Below are positions 36,643 through 45,012 of a stretch of DNA of 64,000 nt, piece after piece. Origin of the DNA: Mesohalobacter salilacus (GTDB taxonomy: Bacteria > Bacteroidota > Bacteroidia > Flavobacteriales > Flavobacteriaceae); NCBI GenBank assembly GCA_003931895.1, contig RRZV01000043.1, positions 1-64,000 on the forward strand, read 5' to 3'. The notes under the pieces are model-generated. The model saw nothing but the letters and a program-made list of their open reading frames with translations, made no database searches and was not told where the DNA came from. The position numbers and the translations under genes were made by a program. How positions within the stretch are numbered: the first letter of the stretch is position 1; each line of letters starts with the position of its first letter.

Positions 36643-38007
36643 TTAAAATGCTAAGGTTAAAATTAGTCTAAAGATTTGTTCATCACCAGGAAGCTTTTCG
36701 CCTTGGTTGTCATTAATGCCGTCTTCACCAGCGTTCACCCATGTATAGGAAGCTTGAATTTTAGCGCCGTAACTTCTGTTTAAATACTTACTTACACCGA
36801 TGGTATAATAATCTGGTCTGTTGTAGAAGGTGGCGTTATTTAGAAATGAAAATCTATCAGCGTTGATATGGGTATATCTGGCATCTACAGAAAAACCATT
36901 TTTAAACAAATAGCCTCCTTGAATATTGTAAGCTTCACCCAACATCATTTGTCGTCTGGCATATTCCTGAGGAGTAAAATCTCTAAATTCATCAGATGTT
37001 GGTGAGACTCTACCTCTAAATCTATCGGTTAAAACATTGATATCATCACCAAATATGTCGTTCCTAAGGTTGATATCATTTGGAATATCTGCAAAACTCT
37101 TGTGATATTCACCTATTACTGAAAAGCCTTTGTATTTGAACATGAAGTCTATACCAAATTTACCATAATCAGGAAGCCTTTCTTCTCCATCATCTAGCAT
37201 GCCATTACCATTTATATCATTGAGATAAAAAATTCTGCCACTATTTCTACCCCTCCTACTACTTATTCCGTCGTTGTAGTTTATAGTAGCCCCTACAACT
37301 AATTTTGGGGTAAGCTCTCGTACAACATCGGCTTGTCTAAATTGACCGAAATTGGTAAAAAGACCAAAAGGTAAAAAGTCCAGACGGGCGCCATATTTTA
37401 AACCTCCTCGATCATTTGTAAAAGCATTGGCTCCGTCTCCGTTTGTAACGGTTATATAAGGCTTAAGATAGGTTCCTCTACCTGTTCTGAACGATCCTTT
37501 TGCGAAAAAACCGAATTCACGAATACTTGCAAAAGCAGAGGTCAATCTACTACGTTCTGGTAACTGCAATGAATAAGAATTCATAAAAAGCTCTCGATTA
37601 TCTGTGTATGTAGCTCGTTGCCCAAAAATAAATTCTATTCGCCTGGCAATTTTATATGATATATAGGCATCTAAAAGAAAGCTATTGATGTCTCTTTCGG
37701 CTTCGTCTGCTCCAGCCAAATCTACCTGAAACCTGTATCCAAACCTTTCATTTGCAGATTTCCCAGAGAGCCTAACACGTAATCTTCTCATTCTAAACCT
37801 GTCCCCGCTTGATTGGTCAGAACCCTCATAGATTTCTGAATCGAAATAGGGTTGTATATACCCCTCTATTTTCATCGTACTGCCATTGGAATTTGTGAAA
37901 CTATAGCCTTCACCAAAGTTATATGAACTCAAACGGGTATTTTGAGCAAAACTTTCTAAAAAGCCCATTATTACAATAACAGTAACAATAATTTTGAATA
38001 CTTTCAT
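36643..38007 (-). CDS. OprO/OprP-type porin, copy 2
   Basis: This 454-aa outer-membrane barrel is related to the porin at 33810-35090 (shared IEGYIQPYF, RMRRLRVRLSGK, IFGQRATYTDNRE and REFGFF-type segments). The signal peptide (MKVFKIIVTV... SFAQ) fits the ATG at 38007. The longer frame from 38034 would overlap iadA and add nine residues before the signal. The C-terminal LTLAF strand is typical. It lies directly after iadA and before the M14 gene in the same operon. Two porins with one peptidase suggests a dedicated uptake pathway. Confidence 0.82.
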   Translation of the reverse strand: MKVFKIIVTVIVIMGFLESFAQNTRLSSYNFGEGYSFTNSNGSTMKIEGYIQPYFDSEIYEGSDQSSGDRFRMRRLRVRLSGKSANERFGYRFQVDLAGADEAERDINSFLLDAYISYKIARRIEFIFGQRATYTDNRELFMNSYSLQLPERSRLTSAFASIREFGFFAKGSFRTGRGTYLKPYITVTNGDGANAFTNDRGGLKYGARLDFLPFGLFTNFGQFRQADVVRELTPKLVVGATINYNDGISSRRGRNSGRIFYLNDINGNGMLDDGEERLPDYGKFGIDFMFKYKGFSVIGEYHKSFADIPNDINLRNDIFGDDINVLTDRFRGRVSPTSDEFRDFTPQEYARRQMMLGEAYNIQGGYLFKNGFSVDARYTHINADRFSFLNNATFYNRPDYYTIGVSKYLNRSYGAKIQASYTWVNAGEDGINDNQGEKLPGDEQIFRLILTLAF

Positions 38008-38023
38008 ATTAATAAGTGTTATA

Positions 38024-39172
38024 CTATAGTTCAAAATTTCCTTTCACTATAATTTTTTTATCTTTCATCATCTCTCGTCCTTTGGCAAAAACGTCTATGA
38101 GGTTTAAGTTCTCGTCAAAGCAGCAAATATCAGCATCATAGCCTATAGCGATTTGACCCTTATGTTTTAAACCTAGGTTTTCTGCGGGATTAGTGGTGTT
38201 TAATTTAAAAGCCATTTCAATAGGTAGACCACCTTGTTTTACCAAAGCTTGAATTTGTTTAAAATTAGCATCTATAGGCGCTTTTCTTACGCCAATGGCA
38301 TTTCCAGCATCATTAAATTTGGTTAATCCTGCATGTCCATCTGTACTAAAGGTCATTTTATCTATTGAAACACCTTCATCTAAGGCATAAATTACAGATT
38401 TGTAGGGCTCAGTATATTTTGAAGCACCTGTTGTGATGTCTATCATCCCTCCCAGTTTAGCAAACTCAATAGCTTGGTCAAACAATGGTTTTGTTCTTCC
38501 GACGTGAGTTGGCGAGATATGTTTGATAGGAAAATGATAGTCCTTAACCAGTTCGAATAACACATCCATTTTGCTTGGCAGGTCTCCCAAGTGCAAATGA
38601 AGAATACCTTTTTTGCCACCTATCATTCCACCAACCATTATGTCTCTCAATTTTCTGACTAAATCTGTAGCGCTTGGGTAAGAGGAGCGAATATCACTGA
38701 TGGCAATCTTTACTCCAAGTACTTTATCTATAAAAAGCATATCACCCTGAATACTATCTGTAATAGTAACGGTGTCCATACCATAATATCCACTAAACAT
38801 ATAAGCTGAAATTCCTTCTTGGTTTAGACCTTTTATTTTCGCGTAAAGCGTTCTGATATTTCTAGCAGTACCGTCAGTGCCTAAAAGACTATTAACAGTT
38901 GTCGAGCCACAAGCAACAAGTTCGCTTAACTGAACTTCTGGTGTCATTGAAGCAAAACCTTCTTTGCCACCCGCACCAATCACATGAATATGCTGATCAA
39001 TCAACCCGGGTGTTACAATTTTACCTTCTAAGTCTATGGTTTTTGTATGCTTATTTTCAAACTCAGAAAGATTATCATCAATTGCTACAATTTTATCATT
39101 AGCTATTAAGATGTCTTTCATTCCCATTTTTTGTGGGCTATAGAGTTTAGTATGTTTTAAAAGTGTGAGCAT
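38024..39172 (-). CDS. iadA: Isoaspartyl dipeptidase (beta-aspartyl peptidase)
   Basis: This 382-aa amidohydrolase cleaves beta-aspartyl dipeptides. All residues of the E. coli IadA site have counterparts: His61 and His63 in DQHIHVIG, Glu71 in GGKEGF, the carboxylated Lys155 in GVKIAISD, His194 in HLGD, His223 and Arg226 in THVGR, and Asp278 in FSTDGHAG. No signal peptide is visible, so it should work in the cytoplasm after uptake. It lies 4 bases behind a DcuC-type transporter and ahead of a porin and the M14 peptidase. This gene is the best clue to the substrate of the locus. Confidence 0.93.
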   Translation of the reverse strand: MLTLLKHTKLYSPQKMGMKDILIANDKIVAIDDNLSEFENKHTKTIDLEGKIVTPGLIDQHIHVIGAGGKEGFASMTPEVQLSELVACGSTTVNSLLGTDGTARNIRTLYAKIKGLNQEGISAYMFSGYYGMDTVTITDSIQGDMLFIDKVLGVKIAISDIRSSYPSATDLVRKLRDIMVGGMIGGKKGILHLHLGDLPSKMDVLFELVKDYHFPIKHISPTHVGRTKPLFDQAIEFAKLGGMIDITTGASKYTEPYKSVIYALDEGVSIDKMTFSTDGHAGLTKFNDAGNAIGVRKAPIDANFKQIQALVKQGGLPIEMAFKLNTTNPAENLGLKHKGQIAIGYDADICCFDENLNLIDVFAKGREMMKDKKIIVKGNFEL

Positions 39173-39176
39173 AAAT

Positions 39177-40544
39177 TTAGATAAAATGATAAGTTAACAT
39201 AATGGCTAAAGCAACGGTCAACGGGATAATATTTCGTTTTACAATATCAATTGTTGAAACTTTAGCAATTTCTGCAGTTGCGATTATGACACCTGCTACG
39301 GGCGAAACTGTTCTTCCCATTGAAGCTGAAAACTGCATGGGTAAAATAATAGAACTGGTTTCTGCACCAAGTCCATTAGAAATTTTCGGCACTAATGGTC
39401 CAAAAGCAAAGAACGAAGCATTTCCACTACCCATGAGCATGGATGCTAAAAAAATCATGATTGACATAACCACACCAATACCAATAGCTGCAAAACCTGC
39501 GTTTTGAGCAAAGACCAATAAACCATCTATAAAACCAAGACTAATTAAACCTTTAGCAAATATATCTGCTGTAATGATTAACGTAACTACAGTTTTAAAA
39601 ATATTACCCATACCATTCCAGAAAACCTTTAGTGAATCAAAAACCTGTTTAAGTTTTCGTTTTCTAAAGCCTTCAAAAATCAAAGCAATAAAAAGACTTA
39701 TAAACATTGCCGTTGTCGTATCTAAACTAATAGGTGTTGGGAAAAAACTGAATAGCTTTGAAAAAACAATGAGTAGCAAAATTGGTAAAACAGGAATAAT
39801 TGCATAAATGAGAGGAACATCTAATTTTTTTTCTGTTTTGTATTTATCTTCTAAGACGTTTTCATCTTCAATTTTTCTGTCAAAATACCTATTAACGAAA
39901 TAATAAGTAATCATCATTGAAATACTCAAAGGCCAAACCAAAGGAATTTGATAATCTACCAGATAAGGTATGATTGAAATATCGCAAATTGCAGCAGCGC
40001 TTACAGTCATAGCTGATGCTGGACCCATTCCAAAAGCCGTAGTAGCGGTAATGACAGACACAGCGGATAATCTGCTCACGCCTAAATTGACTAAAATTGG
40101 AAATAGAGATGCCATGAGCAGCAAACTTAAACCCGCAGCAGAAGGAATTGAGACAAATAACATTTGACCTATAGGTATAACCATAGACGCAGCGATATAA
40201 GGTTTCTTTTTAAACAATTTTAGAGGCTTCATAGCTACATGAACTAAAGCTCCTGAGGCACCAATTTTATCGATGTATGCAACAAACCCACCAATGGCCA
40301 TAATCATTAACCCAACACCGGCATTAGTTTTACTAAATGACTCTTTCACATATCTAAAAAAATCAAAACCAATAAAACCAGTCTCCTCTTTGAGTAAAGG
40401 AAGATTATAATTTAATAGAAATGATATAAGTAACATCAACAACCCAGACACCAATAAAATGGCGTGCGGATTATGCTTTTTTAATAGCAATCGTGCAACG
40501 ATGACTATAAATATTAGTGAAATGATGACACCTGAGTATTCCAT
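39177..40544 (-). CDS. DcuC-type C4-dicarboxylate / peptide-acid transporter
   Basis: This 455-aa membrane protein has about 11-12 helices. It resembles the DcuC/YfcC group of C4-dicarboxylate or peptide-related transporters: a long N-terminal helix-rich half, GIGVVMSIMIFLASMLMGSGNA-like and QFSASMGRTVSPVAGVI segments in the second half. The substrate is not evident from sequence. It is encoded 4 bases before iadA and 9 bases after the lamin-tail lipoprotein. Import of aspartyl dipeptides, or exchange of aspartate or fumarate, would fit that position. Confidence 0.8.
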   Translation of the reverse strand: MEYSGVIISLIFIVIVARLLLKKHNPHAILLVSGLLMLLISFLLNYNLPLLKEETGFIGFDFFRYVKESFSKTNAGVGLMIMAIGGFVAYIDKIGASGALVHVAMKPLKLFKKKPYIAASMVIPIGQMLFVSIPSAAGLSLLLMASLFPILVNLGVSRLSAVSVITATTAFGMGPASAMTVSAAAICDISIIPYLVDYQIPLVWPLSISMMITYYFVNRYFDRKIEDENVLEDKYKTEKKLDVPLIYAIIPVLPILLLIVFSKLFSFFPTPISLDTTTAMFISLFIALIFEGFRKRKLKQVFDSLKVFWNGMGNIFKTVVTLIITADIFAKGLISLGFIDGLLVFAQNAGFAAIGIGVVMSIMIFLASMLMGSGNASFFAFGPLVPKISNGLGAETSSIILPMQFSASMGRTVSPVAGVIIATAEIAKVSTIDIVKRNIIPLTVALAIMLTYHFI

Positions 40545-40553
40545 TAATTTAAT

Positions 40554-41558
40554 TTAAAATGAAGTTCCATCTAGTTTTGTCCCAGGTGAATATAATGCGC
40601 CATTAGCCTCTGGAATGTCTTGGTCGTGTTGAACAAATTCTCCAGTTAAATCTGGATTTCTGGTATAAGATTCGTTAGGATTATTGGAAAGTGGTTCAAC
40701 ATCAAATGTCAAAACAGGATTTCCACTCGGGTCAGCAAGGGTTACAAAATCTCCAGAATTATTCATATTAATAACACTTTCTGATGCAGTTTGAACGATT
40801 GCTCCACCAAAATCACCAGTAGGAGTTCCACCACCAAAGACAACTAAAACACCATTAACTGGTAAGACAGTGCCTTGTGGAAAAATGTGTCTGATTTGTT
40901 CTGCATCTGAAATTGTGTAGCCTGATAAATCTAATTCTGGGCCAGAATTAAAGAACTCGATAAACTCATCTTCATTAGGATCTCTGGTACCGTCATTATT
41001 AGCGTCACCAGGACTTCCAGAAGGTGGGTCGTATAAAACTTCATTAATTAAAAACCCTAAGAAAGGACAACCGTTATTTTCAACATCTCCAGGAGTATTA
41101 GGACAATCATCATTAGCGTCTAATATGCCATCACCATCAGTATCAGAATCGTCGTCAAGCATAGATATTTCAATTGCACCAGATAGAACCAAAAAGCCAG
41201 AGCCTCCAGCTAGTGATACGCTTATAGTTTCAATACCTTCTATTTCTTCATCTTGATTTCCTGTTAGAATGACACTACCACTAGTATCTCCATCTTCTAT
41301 AATAATTTGATTAGATGATGGAGTGTAGTCTTGCCCATCAGTTGCTGATCCATCAAAAGTAATTGGTACTGTAGTTGCGCCAATACTAGAGGAATTTAAT
41401 GTGGCAATTACTTCAACTGTACCATTGGCTTCGCTAAGTTCAGCATTATTTGAGGTGAGCTCAATAGCTGGCTGAATATCGTCTGTTGTACAAGCGTGTT
41501 GAAATAGACAAAGCGTAAGAATAACTACTACACGAATTATGTTTTTACATCTGTTCAT
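40554..41558 (-). CDS. Surface lipoprotein with Calx-beta, thrombospondin type-3 and lamin-tail domains
   Basis: This 334-aa protein has a lipobox ending HAC (Cys23) followed by Thr-Thr-Asp-Asp, an acidic signal like those that send Bacteroidota lipoproteins to the surface. A Calx-beta-like domain spans about 40-135, one thrombospondin type-3 repeat (DTDGDGILD...DDCPNTPG) about 141-167, and a lamin-tail domain about 168-334. The last contains a calcium loop, DANNDGTRD. The lamin-tail domain closely matches that of the neighbouring secreted protein. It is first in the seven-gene operon with iadA and the porins. A binding role at the cell surface is inferred; no enzymatic motif is seen. Confidence 0.78.
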   Translation of the reverse strand: MNRCKNIIRVVVILTLCLFQHACTTDDIQPAIELTSNNAELSEANGTVEVIATLNSSSIGATTVPITFDGSATDGQDYTPSSNQIIIEDGDTSGSVILTGNQDEEIEGIETISVSLAGGSGFLVLSGAIEISMLDDDSDTDGDGILDANDDCPNTPGDVENNGCPFLGFLINEVLYDPPSGSPGDANNDGTRDPNEDEFIEFFNSGPELDLSGYTISDAEQIRHIFPQGTVLPVNGVLVVFGGGTPTGDFGGAIVQTASESVINMNNSGDFVTLADPSGNPVLTFDVEPLSNNPNESYTRNPDLTGEFVQHDQDIPEANGALYSPGTKLDGTSF

Positions 41559-41643
41559 AAGTCATAAATTATAGAGTTTCAACTGAAATAAATACTATAC
41601 ACTTATACCAGTTTTTATATAAAACAATACCAATTCTATCTGA

Positions 41644-41687
41644 AATATTAAAAAGACCGTCAAATAAGTGACAGTCTTTTTAATATT
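41644..41687 (-). terminator. Bidirectional rho-independent terminator
   Basis: Arms of 19 bases (41644-41662 and 41669-41687) pair with a single C/A mismatch around a 6-base loop. Runs of A and T flank both sides. It starts 3 bases after the stop of the minus-strand lamin-tail gene and separates it from the iadA operon, which therefore needs its own promoter. Confidence 0.85.
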
Positions 41688-41690
41688 ATA

Positions 41691-43433
41691 CTATTTGATG
41701 ATTAATTTTTTAGTTATTGATCGGTTAGAAACTGATATTTTAACTAAATATACACCACTTCTCAAATTAGATACTTCTAATCTCTCAGTTGTTAAAGTCT
41801 TGTTCATTACGATTTTCCCTGTTAAATCGTATAGCTCAATATTTGTTTCACCACTAATATTAGAGTCTATAGTTACAAATCCATTTGTGACAGGATTTGG
41901 GTATATTTTAAACTCGTTATTTAAGTTTACATCTTCAGTAGATAATGTTGTTCCATCTACACGTAATCCAGGAGAAAAAACTAAGACAGGATTGGCATTG
42001 GTATGAAAATCATAACCCCCAGTAATATCAGGGTTTCTTGTTATAGATTCATTGCTTCCAAAATCAATACCTAAATCAGATTCAAGTTGTGGACTATTTA
42101 ATTCTAATACAAAATCATCAGTACCTGTGGTTACGGTCACGACGTCTCCAGAATTTGATAAGTTTAACTGTCCATCAGAAGCTGTTTGTACAATTGCTGT
42201 TCCAAAATTACCTGTTGGTGTGCCGCCGCCAAATACTACATAAGCGCCGTTTGCTGGAATAACAGTATTAGCAGGCACTATATGTCTTGGAGTACCTGAG
42301 CCTAAAGCATTAGAGTCATAAATCTTATAGCCGCTAATGTCTAAACTAGAATTTGAGTTATTGAAAAACTCTAAAAATTCATCATCAAGAGCATCTCTTG
42401 TTCCATCGTTATTAGCATCACCTTCAACTTCAGGCGTTGCACCATCGTCACTTGGGGGGTCAAAAAGCGCTTCGTTGAGCACTAATGGCACACAGGCTGG
42501 ACTGTCAATATCTACTGATAAATCGCAAACACCACCATCGCCAAGATCACTCAATGTTACGGTAACATCAGTACCTTCTGGAATATTCATGATTTGGATT
42601 GTTCCAGAGTCCATAATATTAGGATCATCGCCACCAACAGTTCCAGCGGTAGTTGATACTGTAAACGTATTTCCATCGTTTGCATTTGAGAAATCTATGC
42701 TTGCTGTATAAGTATCATCAGTAGAACCAACAGCTTCAGACATACAAGATACTGAAGTGGTATTTCCGAAAATTGTCGTGCAAACATTGCCTGTCGGGGT
42801 CCATCCTGAACCAGTTCCTAAAGGAAACGTCGCACCAAGACTTGCAAAATACGTTTCTAAATTAGGGCTTACAACACCACCTTGGCAAGCCGTGTGGTCA
42901 TCTAAGTCCTGTTCCGGTGTAATATCCCAGTGGGTTGGATCCCAAGTTCCAAGATCTGGTATGCCATCTAGTCGAGTTGCCACAGCATCACTGTGTTGCC
43001 AATTTGAACTTGTATCGTTATCGGCATCGGTTTCAGTTTTGCCAAATTGGCTAACCACCGTACCATTTAATACAACCTGATAGCCGTCATCACCATTGGT
43101 TGAGGTTCCAACAACTACAGTATTAGAAGCATCAAAAGTTGTGGATGGAAATTCTGCTTGCATTAATGGAATATCTCTAATAAGATAAACAAAAGAGTCG
43201 GTTTGAACACCCAAGGCAGAGACGTCGATTTGATTGTCTGCCCAAGGTGCACCATTTTGCATATAATTGATAGTAACTTCTGTAGCAAAATCAACCGTAC
43301 CATCAACATAGAGTTCTACAGTTTTAACAAAGGGACTTGAACATCCAGTCTCAATTATTTTTGTGATCGTTACATTTTGAGAAAATGTAGTCAGGCTAAA
43401 TAAGCCTAATAAGAATAAGTAAATTTTTTTCAT
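41691..43433 (-). CDS. T9SS-secreted lamin-tail domain protein
   Basis: This 580-aa protein has a signal peptide ending TTFSQ (about residue 19). An N-terminal beta-rich region (20-190) may be a first, degenerate lamin-tail-like domain. A middle beta domain (about 225-310) with paired cysteines follows, then a lamin-tail domain (about 310-480) with the calcium-type loop DANNDGTRD. The end is a type A T9SS sorting domain (about 505-580: FKIYPNPV ... GVYLVKI ... KKLIIK). It should be exported by SprA and anchored or released at the surface. It lies next to, and divergent from, the MocR-type regulator. No catalytic motif is recognised. Confidence 0.85.
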   Translation of the reverse strand: MKKIYLFLLGLFSLTTFSQNVTITKIIETGCSSPFVKTVELYVDGTVDFATEVTINYMQNGAPWADNQIDVSALGVQTDSFVYLIRDIPLMQAEFPSTTFDASNTVVVGTSTNGDDGYQVVLNGTVVSQFGKTETDADNDTSSNWQHSDAVATRLDGIPDLGTWDPTHWDITPEQDLDDHTACQGGVVSPNLETYFASLGATFPLGTGSGWTPTGNVCTTIFGNTTSVSCMSEAVGSTDDTYTASIDFSNANDGNTFTVSTTAGTVGGDDPNIMDSGTIQIMNIPEGTDVTVTLSDLGDGGVCDLSVDIDSPACVPLVLNEALFDPPSDDGATPEVEGDANNDGTRDALDDEFLEFFNNSNSSLDISGYKIYDSNALGSGTPRHIVPANTVIPANGAYVVFGGGTPTGNFGTAIVQTASDGQLNLSNSGDVVTVTTGTDDFVLELNSPQLESDLGIDFGSNESITRNPDITGGYDFHTNANPVLVFSPGLRVDGTTLSTEDVNLNNEFKIYPNPVTNGFVTIDSNISGETNIELYDLTGKIVMNKTLTTERLEVSNLRSGVYLVKISVSNRSITKKLIIK

Positions 43434-43455
43434 AAAATTATATTTAAAGTTTAAT

Positions 43456-43479
43456 AAAACGTTTTCGTAATTTGTACAA
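43456..43479. promoter_or_regulatory. Two palindromes in the divergent promoter region (candidate operators)
   Basis: AAAACGTTTT (43456-43465) and TTGTACAA (43472-43479) are perfect palindromes six bases apart in the 93-bp gap between the lamin-tail gene and the MocR gene. Their place suits binding by the regulator. Both are short and AT-rich, so chance cannot be ruled out. Confidence 0.35.
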
Positions 43480-43526
43480 TATTAAAATTAAATACATTAT
43501 ATTTATCATACCAATTAGTTTAAAAT

Positions 43527-45011
43527 ATGCATACCAGTAAAGACATTATTCTTGATTTGCTAAAACAATCTTATATTCATTTACAAACAAATCAAAAACC
43601 ACCTACTTATCTTAAGATTTTAAATTTGGTAAAACAGAAAATAGATGAGCATCAAATTCCTAAAGAGGTGTTTTTGCCTTCTACTCGTCAATTATCAAGA
43701 GCCTTAGGCGTATCTAGAAGTACTATTGTTAGAGTATATAATCTTCTTGCTATTGAAGGTTATGTTAAATCTATTCAAGGTGCGGGGTATTTAGTTAACC
43801 CTATTGATTTATCGCCTGTAAAAAAGAAAAATGTTAGTGAAAACTCCAATTATCCAGTAATATCAGATAGAGGTAAAATGTTTATCAAAAACGTTAGCCT
43901 AATGCATTCTACGGCTCAAAAAGATTTAGCCTTTAGACCGGGCTTACCACCTTTGGATGTATTTCCAGTCAACCAGTGGAAGCGTTTATTTAATAGTTAC
44001 TGGAAACAAGTGAAGTTTTCTAATTTATCGTTTTCAGATTCTTCAGGTTTAGATCATCTAAAAAAAAATGTAGCTTTATATCTTAATTTGGTTCGTGGTA
44101 TTCGATGTGATCATGAACAGATTGTTATTGTTTCAGGGTCGCTGCAATCTCTTTACCTTATAGCCAATGCGGTTTTAAATCCCATGGACAAGGTAATTAT
44201 GGAATCGCCAACTTTTCCTAACGTGCATTCTATTTTTAAAAGTTTGGGAGCTGATATTTCAGCTTTGCCCTTAGATCAAGAAGGTCTACAAATTAAATCC
44301 TTCAAAGGTAAACCGCCTAAATTGATTCATACGACACCTTCAAGCCACTATCCTACAGGAAAGCAAATGACTTTAAACCGAAAAAAGGAGTTGTTAGACT
44401 GGGCACAACAACACAAAGCTATTATTATTGAAAACGACTATGACCATGAAATTAGTAACTGGAAGCGGGAAAATAATGATGCTATATTTAGCTTAGATAA
44501 CAGTCAAAGAACAGTTTATTTAGGAACTTTTAACAGGTTACTACACCAGTCCATTCGTTTAGGATATATGGTTGTACCCTATTATTTACTAGATGTGATT
44601 AAAGCACTTCAAATGCATTCACATAGGTTTGTTTCTCCATCAAATCAAATTGTAATGAGCCAATTTATAGAAAATAACTACATTTACAGTCATATTAAAA
44701 ATGTAGTCAAAGTGGCAAAAGAAAGAAAAAGCCTTTTTGTTGAACAATTTCAGGATTTAATGCCAAGTTCTTTTAAAATTCAAGACTCAGAAGCAAGAAG
44801 TTTGCATATTCTAGTTAAAATTCCTGAACACATCAATGACAAAACTTTAAAATCAGACTTATTTAAAAGTCACATCAATGTTCACAACTATAGTCACTGT
44901 TTTTTAGAAAACTCCCAAAATGGATTAATTTTTGGATATTCGGCTGTTAAGAAGCCTATAATGACTAAAAAAATAAAGATTATGCAAAACCTCGTTAAAA
45001 AACATTTATAA
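43527..45011 (+). CDS. MocR-type regulator (GntR winged helix + aminotransferase-like domain) lacking the PLP lysine
   Basis: This 494-aa protein has a GntR-type winged helix (about 15-90: LPSTRQLSRALGVSRSTIVR) joined to a fold-type I aminotransferase-like domain (about 120-494). The cofactor pocket signatures TTPSSHYPTG and ENDYDHE are present. The segment that normally reads GTFSK...LRLGY is here GTFNRLLHQSIRLGY, with Arg337 (codon AGG at 44535-44537) in place of the lysine that forms the PLP Schiff base. It may bind PLP non-covalently or another ligand. It is divergent from the secreted lamin-tail gene, and its stop is one base before the next gene. Confidence 0.88.
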   Translation: MHTSKDIILDLLKQSYIHLQTNQKPPTYLKILNLVKQKIDEHQIPKEVFLPSTRQLSRALGVSRSTIVRVYNLLAIEGYVKSIQGAGYLVNPIDLSPVKKKNVSENSNYPVISDRGKMFIKNVSLMHSTAQKDLAFRPGLPPLDVFPVNQWKRLFNSYWKQVKFSNLSFSDSSGLDHLKKNVALYLNLVRGIRCDHEQIVIVSGSLQSLYLIANAVLNPMDKVIMESPTFPNVHSIFKSLGADISALPLDQEGLQIKSFKGKPPKLIHTTPSSHYPTGKQMTLNRKKELLDWAQQHKAIIIENDYDHEISNWKRENNDAIFSLDNSQRTVYLGTFNRLLHQSIRLGYMVVPYYLLDVIKALQMHSHRFVSPSNQIVMSQFIENNYIYSHIKNVVKVAKERKSLFVEQFQDLMPSSFKIQDSEARSLHILVKIPEHINDKTLKSDLFKSHINVHNYSHCFLENSQNGLIFGYSAVKKPIMTKKIKIMQNLVKKHL

Positions 45012-45012
45012 A

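Noticed and set aside
43527-45011. Functional aminotransferase
   Set aside because: The N-terminal winged helix and the missing PLP lysine argue for a regulator rather than an enzyme.
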